From positions 11,096 through 75,095 of the forward strand of contig JAXDNY010000053.1 of NCBI GenBank assembly GCA_034669145.1: a stretch of DNA of 64,000 bases, given 5' to 3'. Source of the stretch: PALSA-894 sp034669145 (GTDB taxonomy: Bacteria > Pseudomonadota > Alphaproteobacteria > Rhizobiales > Xanthobacteraceae). The stretch's first letter is position 1. Every line of letters starts with the position of its first letter. The notes below the pieces were generated by a model that saw only the letters and a program-made list of their open reading frames with translations, made no database searches and was not told where the DNA came from. The translations under genes were made by a program, and so were the position numbers. Shown piece after piece: positions 1-9,392 of this stretch.

Positions 1-337
1 GCAGCATCAGGGGCGACAGGAAGAGCGTCGTCAGTAGCCGCGCGCCCGGAAGATTGCCGCGCGCGATCGCGAGTGCGCACATGGCGCCGATCACGGTCGA
101 GAGCACGACGACGATCACGGCGACACGCAACGACAGCCAGAGTGCGTTCATGAACTCGGCGCTTGTGAAAAACTTGACGAACCAGCGCAGGCTCACGCCG
201 ACCGGCGGAAACGCGATGTAGGGCGTCGGGTTGAGCGCAAAGATGATCACGACCGCGATCGGCAGCAGCAGAAACGCAACGATCGCGCCGTTGAGCGTCA
301 GATATGCGGCGCGGCCGGGATCGAAGCGCCTGCTCAT
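1..337 (-). CDS. ABC transporter permease, PotC-like (partial, cut by left edge)
   Basis: The first 112 codons of an inner-membrane permease are visible; the rest lies beyond the left edge. The protein starts MSRRFDPGRAAYLTLNG, followed by one hydrophobic segment (about residues 15-35), a periplasmic-type stretch and a second hydrophobic segment (about 68-88). This matches the N-terminus of PotC/spermidine-putrescine-type permeases. The ATG overlaps the stop of the upstream permease in an ATGA arrangement, so the two are translationally coupled and probably form a heterodimer. The receptor and ATPase genes are not in the window. The substrate cannot be read from the sequence. Confidence 0.85.
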   Translation of the reverse strand, partial: MSRRFDPGRAAYLTLNGAIVAFLLLPIAVVIIFALNPTPYIAFPPVGVSLRWFVKFFTSAEFMNALWLSLRVAVIVVVLSTVIGAMCALAIARGNLPGARLLTTLFLSPLML

Positions 338-1212
338 GCGATCTGTCTTTCGCCTGTCAGCCGTCCAAGGATCGTATTGTAGGCGAAGACCAGTGCCAAG
401 GAGACGACCAGAAGCACAACTCCGAGCGCTCCGGCGAACCCGAGGTTGAAGCTCGCGCTCACCTGCTGGTAGATCAGCATCGGCAAAGTGAGCACGTTGT
501 TTCCGCCGAGCAGCACGGGCGTCACATAGGCGCTGATCGCCAGTGCGAAAACAAGCAAGGAGCCCGCCAGGATGCCGGGCAGGCTCAGCGGCAGCGTCAC
601 TTCGAGGAACGCGCGGAAGCGGCTGGCGCCGAGCCCGCGCGCGGCTTCCTCCAACGTGACGTCGATGCGGCCGATGACGCCCACCAGGGTCAGCACCATG
701 AACGGCACGTAGATGTGCACGAGCCCGACCACGACACCGAACTCGTTGTACATCAGTGGCAGCGGCTTTTCGGCGAGGCCAAGCCATTGCGCCGTGTAGT
801 TTATTACGCCGCGGTCGCCGAGCAGCGTCATCCAGGCAAAGGTGCGCACCACGATGCCGGTCAACAGCGGTGCGATCACCGCCATGAGGAGAGCAGCGTG
901 GCCGATGCGCGAGTGCATCCGCGCCATCAGGTGCGCCAGCGGATAGCCGATCAGCAGCGCGATTCCCGTGGTGATCGCACCGATGCGCATGGTCGCGACC
1001 AGCGCGTCGAAATAGAGGTCGCTGTCGAACAGGCGGATGTAGTGGCGCCACGTGAAGGTGACGTTGGGATTGCTCACCGGATTGCCGGAGAGAAAGCTCA
1101 GCATCGCCATCACGCCGAACGGCAGGATGAAGAACAGGACGAACAGCAGCGCAGCCGGCGCAATCGCCCATGCGATGGGAGAAACCCGCTGACGCTTCGC
1201 GCTCAGTCCCAT
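334..1212 (-). CDS. ABC transporter permease, PotB-like
   Basis: This 292-residue polytopic inner-membrane protein begins with a hydrophobic helix (about residues 12-38). It carries the binding-protein-dependent transport domain, with the EAA-type cytoplasmic loop near EEAARGLGASRFRAF (about residues 186-200), the contact point for the ATPase. Length and layout fit PotB/spermidine-putrescine-type permeases. Its start codon overlaps the stop of the hydantoinase-like gene by one base, and its stop overlaps the next permease. The transporter is therefore probably co-expressed with the hydrolase and may import its substrate, such as a cyclic amide or a polyamine-like compound; that link is inferred from position. 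Confidence 0.9.
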   Translation of the reverse strand: MGLSAKRQRVSPIAWAIAPAALLFVLFFILPFGVMAMLSFLSGNPVSNPNVTFTWRHYIRLFDSDLYFDALVATMRIGAITTGIALLIGYPLAHLMARMHSRIGHAALLMAVIAPLLTGIVVRTFAWMTLLGDRGVINYTAQWLGLAEKPLPLMYNEFGVVVGLVHIYVPFMVLTLVGVIGRIDVTLEEAARGLGASRFRAFLEVTLPLSLPGILAGSLLVFALAISAYVTPVLLGGNNVLTLPMLIYQQVSASFNLGFAGALGVVLLVVSLALVFAYNTILGRLTGERQIA

Positions 1213-4200
1213 TACTCCGCCGCCGTGCCGGGCTCACGCCGGCGCGCGCTCCGCGCCATGTCGAGTTTGCCGTCGGCGCCGATCGCGACGCCGTAATCGC
1301 GCTCTGCGGCTTCTCGGCTGATGTAGCCTTCGGCGAGATCGCGCGCGATGGCCGCGAGCGGCCGCTCGAACGGCGAGCCGAATCCGGAGCCGCCGGAGAG
1401 GCACACTTCGACGATCTCCTGGTCGGTCGTGGTGGAGACGAGTTGCCCGGTACCGCAATCGGTGATGATCGCGCCGGATGCGTCGCGCACGACGCCAAGC
1501 GCGGAGCGGCCGGGCTTGCCGCCGAACAGGCCCGGCACTTCGATGCCGACGCCTTCCGGGTAGACCGAAGCGAGCGTCGGCAATCCGTCGGCATCGAGCT
1601 TGCGCACGCTGACGCGCTGTCCGAGGCCGCCACGATGGCGGCCCGGGCCGCCGGAGTCCGGCACGTACGCCTTCTCGGTCACCAGAACCGGCACGCGCTG
1701 CTCCAGCAATTCGACCGACGTGTTGGCGGCGGATGTCGGCCACAGCAGCGCCGAGACACCGTCGCCGGCTTCCGAGCCGCCCTGTCCGCCACCCATGAAC
1801 AGATGGTCCGAATAAATCTGGCCCGCGGCGTCGCGTCCGTAGATGTTGATCGCGACCGGCAAGCCGGTCGCCGCCTGCACGCGGCCCGGCGCGGCCTTGG
1901 CGAGCGCGGTAAAGATATTTGGCGCAATGTACCAGCCGGTGCGCGTGCGCAGGTTCACGGCCATCGGCTTGTCGCAGTTGAGGACGCTCCCTGCCGGCGC
2001 ATGAACCGTGAAGGCGCGGTAGCAGCCCGCATTACCGCGCACGTTCGGCGTCAGCATGCATTTGAGCGGATAGGTCGCGTGCGAGGCTGCGTAGTTGAGC
2101 GTGCAATTGAGCCCGCCCTGCGGCAGCTGCGCCGGGGCACCTTCGAAATCGACCTCGATGGTATCGCCCTTCACGGTAAGCTTGACCGGATAGCGCAGCG
2201 GGGTACCGAGCGGATTATTCCAGACCTCCGAGGTGTAGACGCCGTCCGGCATCGCGGAGATCGCGTCGCGCATCGCCTTCTCGGAGCGACCTTGCAGCAC
2301 AGCCGCGAGCGCTTCGAGATCGTGGATGCCGTACTCGCTCATGAACGCAGTCAAACGCTCCGCCCCGACCGCGTTTGCCGATACGAACGAGTGCACGTCG
2401 CCGAGCACCTGCGCGGGATTGCGCACGTTCTCGGCGAGCAGCGTGAACAGGTCTTCGTTCGCCACACCCGCGCGGAACAGCTTCATCGGCGGGATCTGGA
2501 TGCCTTCCTCGAAGATTTCACGCGCCTTCAGCGAGTCCTTGGTGCCGCCGATGTCGCTGACATGCCCGACTGTTCCGACCAGCCCCACCAGCCGGACCCC
2601 CTCCCTTCCCTCCCCCGCAAGCGGGGGAGGGTTAGGGAGGGGGAGGAACACCGGGGTCAACACCGCGATGTCGAACAGATGTCCGGCGCACAGCCACGGA
2701 TCGTTGGTGACCAGCACGTCACCCGGAACCAGCGTCTCGGGTGGAAATTTTGCCAGCAGCGCTTTGACGGCGCGCGGCAGGCAAAGATTGAACACCGGCA
2801 TCGCGCGGGGCGAATGCACCAGCGGCTCGCCGTTGGCGTCGAGCAGTTCGCACGCGAAGTCCTGCGCCTCGGAAATGATCAGCGAGAACGCCGTGCGGAT
2901 CACCGTGAGCCACATCTCGTCGACGACGGTGACGAGACGGCTCCACATGATTTCCAGCGAGATCGGATCGGCTTCGATACGCGCCATCGCTTGCGCCAAT
3001 GGCGTGCCCTGCGGCACCAGCGCCTGCGGCGCCGCCGCGATGCCGATTGAAAGGCGCAGGTTGAGATTGTCGTCGACCCGCAAGCTGTCGCCGGGCGGAA
3101 CGATCGTGGTCGCCTCGCGCTCCTCGACGATTGCGGGACCTTCGATGCTGTCGCCGGGCGCGAGCGCATAGCGGTCGTAGACTTCAGCCTCGACGAAACC
3201 GCTTCCGAACCAGACCTGGCGCGAACCTTTGAGCTTCTCCGCTGTCGCGGCGCCGGCGGCCTGGTTCAGCGAGAGCTCCGGCGCGGGGCCAACGACACGC
3301 ACGTGGAAGCTGATCGCCTCGATGGACGCTTCGCCGTAGAGCGATGTGTAGCGCTTGGTATAGACGTCGGCGAAGGCCATGCGGATCGCCGCGAGCGAAG
3401 CGTCGCCGATGGCGCCCGCCGGCAGGGGCACGTTGATCTCGTGCATCTGCCCGACCAGCCGCATGTCGGCGGTGCGCTCCACGATCACCTGCGCGCCTGT
3501 GATTCCGGCCTCGGCGAGCAGCGCGCGGCCTTCCGCTTCCAACTCACTCAAAATTCCGTTGATCGCAGCCGCGTCATAACCTGGCGCGATGCGAACCGGA
3601 TAGGAGCGCACGCGCTCGAAACTCAACGGCGCCACCAGAAAGCCGAGGCACGACGCCGCGCCCGACGCCGGTGGAATGATCACCTCGCCAATGCCGAGAA
3701 TGCGCGCGACACCGGCCGCGTGTGCCGGCCCGGCGCCGCCGAACCCGACCATCGCGTAGGCGCGCGGGTCCTTGCCCTTCTCGACCAGATGGATGCGCGC
3801 CGCCGCCGCCATGCTTTCGGTGACGACCGTGTGGATACCGTAGGCGGCTTCGACAGCGGAGAGGCCGATCTCGTCGCCGAGCTTGCCGACGGCCGTCATG
3901 GCAGCCTTGCGGTCGAGCGTCATGCGGCCGCCAAGGAAGAATGCCGGATCGTAGAAACCGAGCGCCAGGTTCGCGTCGGTCACGGTCGCCTCGGTGCCGC
4001 CGCGGCCGTAGCAGGCGGGACCGGGATCGGCGCCGGCCGAATGCGGCCCGACGCGCAGCAGCCCCACCTCGTCGATGCTGGCGATCGATCCGCCGCCCGC
4101 GCCGATCTCGATCATGTCGATCACCGGCGCCTTGATCGGCAGGCCGGAGCCGCGCTTGAAGCGGTGCACGCGCGCCGCCTCCATCATCGAGGCGACCTCG

Positions 4201-5126
4201 ATGCGCCCGTCTTCGACCAGGCACGCCTTGGCGGTGGTGCCGCCCATGTCGAACGAGATCACACTGGGCTGGCCCGCAAGCTTGCCGAACAGCGCGGTCG
4301 CAAGCCCGCCCCCGGCCGGACCGGATTCCAGCAGCCGGATCGGAAACTTCCGCGCCGCGGCCGGCGCGACGAGGCCGCCGGCCGAATGCATCAGGCGCAA
4401 CGCGCCGGCAAACCCGCGGCTGCCAAGCTCGCGCTCGAGGTTCGCCAGATAGCGATCCATCAGCGGCTGCACGTAGGCATTGGCGCAGGTGGTGACCGCG
4501 CGCGGATATTCGCGCAGTTCCGCCACCACATCGGACGAGAGCGACACGAACAGGTTAGGGAATTCGCGCTCGATCAGGGCCCGCGCGGCCTGTTCGTGCG
4601 CCGGATTGGCGTACGAATGCAGGAAGCACACCGCGACCGTCTCAACGCCGTCGTCGGCGAGGTGCCGAACGGCTTTGCGCACCGCATCGGGATCGAGGGC
4701 TAAGACCACACGGCCGTCCCGATCCACGCGCTCGCCGATTTCCAGCCGGTGGCGGCGCGGCACGAGCGGCTCGGGAAAGCTCAGGAACAAGTCATAGATG
4801 TCGTAGCGCTGCTCGGTCCCCATTTCGAGCGAGTCGCGGAAACCCCGCGTGGTGAGCAACCCGAGCCGTGCCCCGCGGCGCTCGATGATCGCGTTGGTGA
4901 CGAGCGTGGTCCCGTGAACGATCTCGCCGACATCGGCGAGCGTGATGCCCGCTTCGGCCGTGAGGGCTCCAAGGCCTTCGAGCGCCGCGATCGAAGGATC
5001 CTGTGGGGTCGTCAGGCATTTGTAGAGCGCGACGCGGCGCTGCTCGCTGTCGTAGAGAACGAAATCGGTGAACGTCCCGCCGATATCGAGGCCGACACGG
5101 TAGTTTCGCTGCTCCATAACGCTCAA
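1212..5126 (-). CDS. Fused hydantoinase A/B (5-oxoprolinase-type) protein
   Basis: This 1304-residue protein joins a HyuA-like half and a HyuB-like half, as in 5-oxoprolinases of about 1290 residues. The N-terminus has the ATPase-type phosphate loop DIGGTFTDFVLYD (about residues 14-26). A second nucleotide-binding signature, ISFDMGGTTAKA, lies near residue 290, and the HyuB domain spans roughly residues 720-1260. The family cleaves 5-oxoproline, hydantoins or related cyclic amides using ATP. A palindromic repeat is inserted in frame at about residues 828-844, replacing a short loop without breaking translation. Two ABC permease genes follow with overlapping ends. Oxoprolinase versus N-methylhydantoinase activity cannot be decided here. 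Confidence 0.92.
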   Translation of the reverse strand: MSVMEQRNYRVGLDIGGTFTDFVLYDSEQRRVALYKCLTTPQDPSIAALEGLGALTAEAGITLADVGEIVHGTTLVTNAIIERRGARLGLLTTRGFRDSLEMGTEQRYDIYDLFLSFPEPLVPRRHRLEIGERVDRDGRVVLALDPDAVRKAVRHLADDGVETVAVCFLHSYANPAHEQAARALIEREFPNLFVSLSSDVVAELREYPRAVTTCANAYVQPLMDRYLANLERELGSRGFAGALRLMHSAGGLVAPAAARKFPIRLLESGPAGGGLATALFGKLAGQPSVISFDMGGTTAKACLVEDGRIEVASMMEAARVHRFKRGSGLPIKAPVIDMIEIGAGGGSIASIDEVGLLRVGPHSAGADPGPACYGRGGTEATVTDANLALGFYDPAFFLGGRMTLDRKAAMTAVGKLGDEIGLSAVEAAYGIHTVVTESMAAAARIHLVEKGKDPRAYAMVGFGGAGPAHAAGVARILGIGEVIIPPASGAASCLGFLVAPLSFERVRSYPVRIAPGYDAAAINGILSELEAEGRALLAEAGITGAQVIVERTADMRLVGQMHEINVPLPAGAIGDASLAAIRMAFADVYTKRYTSLYGEASIEAISFHVRVVGPAPELSLNQAAGAATAEKLKGSRQVWFGSGFVEAEVYDRYALAPGDSIEGPAIVEEREATTIVPPGDSLRVDDNLNLRLSIGIAAAPQALVPQGTPLAQAMARIEADPISLEIMWSRLVTVVDEMWLTVIRTAFSLIISEAQDFACELLDANGEPLVHSPRAMPVFNLCLPRAVKALLAKFPPETLVPGDVLVTNDPWLCAGHLFDIAVLTPVFLPLPNPPPLAGEGREGVRLVGLVGTVGHVSDIGGTKDSLKAREIFEEGIQIPPMKLFRAGVANEDLFTLLAENVRNPAQVLGDVHSFVSANAVGAERLTAFMSEYGIHDLEALAAVLQGRSEKAMRDAISAMPDGVYTSEVWNNPLGTPLRYPVKLTVKGDTIEVDFEGAPAQLPQGGLNCTLNYAASHATYPLKCMLTPNVRGNAGCYRAFTVHAPAGSVLNCDKPMAVNLRTRTGWYIAPNIFTALAKAAPGRVQAATGLPVAINIYGRDAAGQIYSDHLFMGGGQGGSEAGDGVSALLWPTSAANTSVELLEQRVPVLVTEKAYVPDSGGPGRHRGGLGQRVSVRKLDADGLPTLASVYPEGVGIEVPGLFGGKPGRSALGVVRDASGAIITDCGTGQLVSTTTDQEIVEVCLSGGSGFGSPFERPLAAIARDLAEGYISREAAERDYGVAIGADGKLDMARSARRREPGTAAE
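2597..2645. repeat. Short palindromic repeat inserted in frame in the hydantoinase-like gene
   Basis: The core 2608-2631 is a perfect inverted repeat: CCCTCCCCCGC, a two-base AA loop, then GCGGGGGAGGG. It is flanked by outer arms CCCCCTCCC (2597-2605) and GGGAGGGGG (2635-2643). In the coding frame it reads roughly LPLPNPPPLAGEGREGV, a proline/glycine loop between the HyuB segments ending TPVF and starting RLVGLVGTVGHVSD. Similar CTCCCCCGC-type palindromes are dispersed in genomes of Bradyrhizobium relatives. Its presence inside a gene resembles the protein-coding palindromic elements known from Rickettsia. Confidence 0.85.
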
Positions 5127-5203
5127 TCCGATTTTCGTTCCACGTCAGTCTAGCAACCCATCGAGAACCGGACCACGGGTTCTGGGTTGAAGAAACGCCC
5201 CGA

Positions 5204-6358
5204 CTATTCCTGCTCGCGGAGAAATTCCAAAAGCAGCTCGATCACCGTCTCGGGCTGCTCCTGCTGCACCCAATGCCCGGCGCTCGCGACAAGATGACAG
5301 CCAAGCATTCGCGTACACGCGCTCGCCTGCATCTGCTCGAAATCGCCCGGCTTCTGGTAGACACCCCAGTCGCTGGCGCCCGCGATGAAGCAGGACGGCA
5401 CATCGATCGTGCGGCCGGAGAACAGTTCCAGATCGGCGTTCGGCGTCCCGGCGGTTCGGCAGCGATACCACTGCAGTCCGCCCTGGAATCCGGTGCGGGC
5501 GAATTCCGCGCTGTAGACGCCAAGCTCGTCTTCGGTCAGCCATTCGCACGCCGCGATTTCGGACGCGGACGGCATCTCGGCCGCCACCGTCTCGGCCATG
5601 CCCTTGTCGAGATCCATGACGTAATACGCCGGCAGCTTGGCCAATTCCTCGGCGCTCCACGCCTGGAGAGAGAACGGCCGGTTCTGTTTCCAGTCCGCGC
5701 TCTTGTGATGATAGTAGGCGCGCAGGAAAGCGTGCAGTCCGTACGGTGCGTTGCGCATGTTCGCGTCCGCCTCCCGCGTCGAATAGTACCAATGATAGTG
5801 CTTGCGCGGCCGCTCCAGCGCCGCGAGGTCGTCCAGAATCTTCAGCGGTGCCGTCGAGGCATTTGAGCGGCCCTCCGCGGCGCCGAAGGGCAAGACGGGC
5901 GGCCCGGCGAACGGCGCACTCATCATTGCCACGGAACGGAACACGTCCGGCCGCGCGAGCGCGCAGTAGGCCGCGACCGGCGAACCGAAATCGTGCCCGA
6001 TGACGGCCGCAACGGAACGATGGCCAAGTGCGAACACGAGCGCCAGCGCATCCTTCACCACGTTGAGGATGCGGAATGAGTTGAGATCGCCGTCGTAGGC
6101 GCCGTCCCAACCCGTGGTGCGGCCATAGCCACGCTGGTCGGGCGCGATCACGTGAAAGCCGGCGGCCGCCAGCGGCAGCATCACCTTGCGCCAGCTATAG
6201 GCAAGCTCGGGAAATCCGTGCAGCAGCAGGATGCACGGCCTTCCCGCAACCTCATGACCAGCCTCCAGCACGTGCATCGTGAGGCCGTTCACGCCATTGA
6301 CGAAGCGCGAGCGAATGCCGGCAGGAAGTGGAAGCTCCGCAAGAGATGTCATCGCCAT
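5204..6358 (-). CDS. Alpha/beta hydrolase, epoxide-hydrolase-like
   Basis: This is a cytoplasmic alpha/beta hydrolase of 384 residues from the chosen ATG (MAMTSLAELPLPAG). A longer in-frame extension upstream lacks similarity and overlaps the divergent promoter region. Family marks are the oxyanion motif HGFPE, the strand PDQRGYGRT, the nucleophile elbow GHDFGS with Asp123, and a C-terminal GHWVQQEQPE histidine. The Asp nucleophile points to epoxide hydrolases or haloalkane dehalogenases rather than esterases. It is transcribed away from the CoA-transferase gene across a roughly 100-base shared promoter region, and lies 77 bases upstream of the hydantoinase-like gene on the same strand. The substrate is unknown. 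Confidence 0.88.
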   Translation of the reverse strand: MAMTSLAELPLPAGIRSRFVNGVNGLTMHVLEAGHEVAGRPCILLLHGFPELAYSWRKVMLPLAAAGFHVIAPDQRGYGRTTGWDGAYDGDLNSFRILNVVKDALALVFALGHRSVAAVIGHDFGSPVAAYCALARPDVFRSVAMMSAPFAGPPVLPFGAAEGRSNASTAPLKILDDLAALERPRKHYHWYYSTREADANMRNAPYGLHAFLRAYYHHKSADWKQNRPFSLQAWSAEELAKLPAYYVMDLDKGMAETVAAEMPSASEIAACEWLTEDELGVYSAEFARTGFQGGLQWYRCRTAGTPNADLELFSGRTIDVPSCFIAGASDWGVYQKPGDFEQMQASACTRMLGCHLVASAGHWVQQEQPETVIELLLEFLREQE

Positions 6359-6455
6359 CAACCCCGCATGCGCCGCAGGCTCTTTTAACGCGCGTGATCT
6401 TCGCCTAGCGTCAGCGCCAATCATTTCAGAAACTAGGCGGAACAGGAAACGCACA

Positions 6456-7637
6456 ATGGCAAAGCTGCCGCTTGAGCACATCACGGTCCTCGACCTGACC
6501 CTGCATCGCGCCGGCCCGACTTGCGCGCGGCAGTTCGCCGACTGGGGCGCGAAGGTCATCAAGATCGAGGTGCCGGGCGGGCCGAAGGGCGAGGCCACCG
6601 GCGCCAATCGTCTCGGTCCCGACTACCAGAACCTGCACCGCAATAAGCTGAACATGACCATCAACCTCAAGAGCGAGCAGGGCAGGGCGATCTTCCTCGA
6701 TCTGGCGAAGACCGCCGACGTGGTGATCGAGAACTACCGCTCCGACGTGAAGCATCGGCTGGGCATCGATTACGAGGTGGTTTCCAAGGTCAACCCGCGC
6801 ATCGTCTACGGCAGCATTGCGGGCTTCGGACAGGACGGGCCGGATGCGAAGCGGCCGGGTGTCGATCAGATCGCGCAAGGCATGGGCGGCCTGATGTCGA
6901 TCACCGGCGAGCCCGGCCGCGGCCCAATGCGGGTCGGCATTCCGATCGCGGACCTGACGGCTGGCCTGTTCCTGTTTCAGGCATGCCTGCTCGCGCTGAT
7001 GCAGCGCGACCAAACAGGCGTGGGCCAATGGGTGCACACGTCGCTCCTGGAATCGCAGATCTTCATGCTCGACTTCCAGGCGGCGCGCTGGCTCCTGTCG
7101 GGGGAAGTCGCCAAGCAGGCCGGCAACGATCATCCGACCGCGATTCCGACCGGCGTGTTTTCGACCTCGGACGGACACATCAATATCGCGGCGTCGGGCG
7201 ACCAACTGTGGGCGCGGTTTTGCGAGGCGGCGGGCGCAACGGATTTGTTGTCCGACCCGGACTACACGAACAGCGAATTGCGCTCGCGCAATCGCAAGGC
7301 GCTGAGCGAGCGGATCGGTCTCGTCACCAAAACAAGGTCAAGCGCGCACTGGGTGAAGCTGTTGAACGACGCGGGCGTTCCCTGCGGGCCGATCAACTCC
7401 ATCGACCAGACATTTGCCGAGCCACAGGTGCGGCACCTCGGCATTGCCAAGCCCGTGCGGCATCCTGAGCTCGGCGACATCAAGGTGGTGGGCCAGCCGA
7501 TCAACCTCACCAAGGCGCCGCAACCCGCCGAATATCGGCCGACGCCGAAGCTCGGCCAGCACACCGACGAAATCATGGCGAGCCTCGGCCATGACGCGAA
7601 GGCGATTGCGGGATTTCGATCGCGCGGCGCGATTTAG
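6456..7637 (+). CDS. Family III (CaiB/BaiF) acyl-CoA transferase
   Basis: The protein is 393 residues from ATG (MAKLPLEHITVLDLT), with an AGGAAA ribosome site 9 bases upstream. It is a typical CoA-transferase family III enzyme: the N-terminal FADWGAKVIKIE region, the NLKSEQGRAIFLDLAKTADV helix and its following ENYRSDV segment, YGSIAGFGQDGP, and a C-terminal GVPCGPINS motif. Family members move CoA between carboxylic acids through an aspartyl intermediate. It opens a plus-strand set (epimerase, dehydrogenase, hydrolase) that could degrade an aliphatic or cyclic acid. The acyl substrate cannot be read from the sequence. The gene runs to 8 bases before the epimerase gene, so co-transcription is likely. 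Confidence 0.93.
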   Translation: MAKLPLEHITVLDLTLHRAGPTCARQFADWGAKVIKIEVPGGPKGEATGANRLGPDYQNLHRNKLNMTINLKSEQGRAIFLDLAKTADVVIENYRSDVKHRLGIDYEVVSKVNPRIVYGSIAGFGQDGPDAKRPGVDQIAQGMGGLMSITGEPGRGPMRVGIPIADLTAGLFLFQACLLALMQRDQTGVGQWVHTSLLESQIFMLDFQAARWLLSGEVAKQAGNDHPTAIPTGVFSTSDGHINIAASGDQLWARFCEAAGATDLLSDPDYTNSELRSRNRKALSERIGLVTKTRSSAHWVKLLNDAGVPCGPINSIDQTFAEPQVRHLGIAKPVRHPELGDIKVVGQPINLTKAPQPAEYRPTPKLGQHTDEIMASLGHDAKAIAGFRSRGAI

Positions 7638-7645
7638 CTGACATC

Positions 7646-8536
7646 ATGAGCGACCCCTTTGCAACGCTGGTCACCGGATCGAGCGGATTTGTCGGGCGAG
7701 TGATCATGTCCCGCCTCGCGGCCGCGGAAAAAAAGGCAATTGGTCTCGATCCGCGGCCATCGCCGACAACAAACGTCATCGACGATCTCTCGGACCGCGG
7801 GCGCCTGCGCGGCCTGATCGCACGCGAGAAAATCACGCACATCATCCATGCGGGCGGTGTGTCCGGCCCGATGGTGATGGCGGACGATCCAGCCGGCGTG
7901 ATCGCCATCAACGTCACCGGCAGCATGAACCTGCTGAACGAAGCGATGGCGGGCGGCGTGACGACGTTCGTCTATTGCTCGTCGGCCGCGGCGATCGGCA
8001 ACTACTATGAGCCGGAACCGATCGGCGAAGATTATCCGATGCGGCCGGCGTCAACTTATGGAAACTCCAAGGCCGCGATGGACCATGTGCTGCGCGGGCT
8101 CTGGAGACAAGTACCACTGGATATCTGCTCGCTGCGGCTCACGGCGGTGTACGGCCCCGGCCGCGAGACCGAATTCAACGTCGACACGATCGTTCGTGCT
8201 GCACTGGCCGGCAAACCGGCCCGGCTCGATCCGCTCACGGACTGGCCCTACATCTATGTCGACGACGCCGCGGACGCCGCGATTGCGGCGTGCTTCTCGC
8301 GCGAGCGCAAGCAGCTCGCCTACTTCGTCGCGCATCCCGAGCGAGTAACGCCGGAGGACATCGCGGCGGCGTGCGGCGCGGCGGGCTATCCGGTGCGCCT
8401 TGAGATCGATGCCTCAAAACCGGTAGCCGCGCGTGGCCCGGTCGATATCGAAACAGCGGCGCGCGACTTCGGCTTTCGCGCGCAGGTCGGCCATCGCGAG
8501 GGCATTCGCCGCATGATCGAGGCGGCCGCGCGATAG
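7646..8536 (+). CDS. NAD-dependent epimerase/dehydratase family protein
   Basis: This 296-residue extended short-chain dehydrogenase has the N-terminal Rossmann motif TGSSGFVG (about residues 10-17). Its catalytic Tyr-Lys pair lies in YGNSK (about residue 138), preceded by the CSSAAAIG strand. The substrate part of the fold follows at AVYGPGRETEFNVDT. It starts 8 bases after the CoA-transferase stop, implying one transcript. Members act on nucleotide sugars or on other hydroxy or keto substrates. The catabolic neighbours argue mildly against a cell-wall role, but the reaction is not determinable. Confidence 0.9.
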   Translation: MSDPFATLVTGSSGFVGRVIMSRLAAAEKKAIGLDPRPSPTTNVIDDLSDRGRLRGLIAREKITHIIHAGGVSGPMVMADDPAGVIAINVTGSMNLLNEAMAGGVTTFVYCSSAAAIGNYYEPEPIGEDYPMRPASTYGNSKAAMDHVLRGLWRQVPLDICSLRLTAVYGPGRETEFNVDTIVRAALAGKPARLDPLTDWPYIYVDDAADAAIAACFSRERKQLAYFVAHPERVTPEDIAAACGAAGYPVRLEIDASKPVAARGPVDIETAARDFGFRAQVGHREGIRRMIEAAAR

Positions 8537-8599
8537 CCCGGGAAGCCTGTTGCTGCGCCGGGCCCGCACCCTATAGTTCAGGCTCATCGGGGGAATTTC

Positions 8600-9382
8600 A
8601 TGGACCTGAAACTTGCCGGCAAGACCGCCTTGATCACCGGCGGCTCGAAAGGCATCGGCCGCGCGACGGCCGAAATCTTCGCCGCCGAAGGGTGCAATGT
8701 GATCATTGTGTCACGAACCGCGGAAGCGCTGGCAGCCGTGAAGGCGGGAATTGCGCAGAAGTCGAACGTGCGCGTCGATACCGTCGCGGCCGATCTTTCC
8801 GACAGCAGGAGTGTCGACAAATTGGCGAAGGACTTTCCCGACATCGACATCCTGGTGAACAACGCCGGCGCGATCCCGGGCGGCTCCCTCCTCAACGTCG
8901 ACGAGACGACCTGGCGCAAGGCGTGGGACCTGAAAGTGTTCGGCTACGTGAACATGTGCCGCGCATTCTATGCGCTGATGAAGGCGCGCGGGTCCGGCGT
9001 CATCGTCAACGTCGTCGGCAACGCGGCCGACACGCACGATCCCGAATACATCTGCGGCGTTGCCGGCAACGCGGCGCTGACGGCATTCAGCCAATCGCTC
9101 GGCTGCGTCAGCGCGAAGGATGGGATCCGCGTCGTTGCGCTCAGCCCCGGCCCGGTCGAGACCGACCGCATCATCACGCTGATGAAGAAGAGAGCAAAGG
9201 ACCGCACCGGCAGCGAGGACAACTGGCAGGAATTGCGCAAGCCCCTGCCGTTTCAGCGCTGCGCCACGCCGGAAGAAATCGGCGCCGCGGCTGCATTCCT
9301 GGCATCACCACATTCCGGCTACACCTCGGGCTCCGTCGTCACCATCGACGCGGGCCTTTCGGCACGCGCAACTGCGTTCTAA
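8600..9382 (+). CDS. Short-chain dehydrogenase/reductase family protein, atypical active site
   Basis: The 260-residue protein has the classical SDR fold: TGGSKGIG cofactor loop near the N-terminus, the NNAG motif near residue 90, and a C-terminal TSGSVVTIDAGLS. The region that normally holds Tyr-x-x-x-Lys reads YICGVAGNAALTAF (from Tyr150). There is no lysine at the expected place and no clear catalytic serine upstream. The enzyme may therefore use another mechanism or serve a binding role. It begins 63 bases after the epimerase gene and ends 10 bases before the next hydrolase gene, so it belongs to the same set. Confidence 0.9.
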   Translation: MDLKLAGKTALITGGSKGIGRATAEIFAAEGCNVIIVSRTAEALAAVKAGIAQKSNVRVDTVAADLSDSRSVDKLAKDFPDIDILVNNAGAIPGGSLLNVDETTWRKAWDLKVFGYVNMCRAFYALMKARGSGVIVNVVGNAADTHDPEYICGVAGNAALTAFSQSLGCVSAKDGIRVVALSPGPVETDRIITLMKKRAKDRTGSEDNWQELRKPLPFQRCATPEEIGAAAAFLASPHSGYTSGSVVTIDAGLSARATAF

Positions 9383-9392
9383 AGGACATCAC

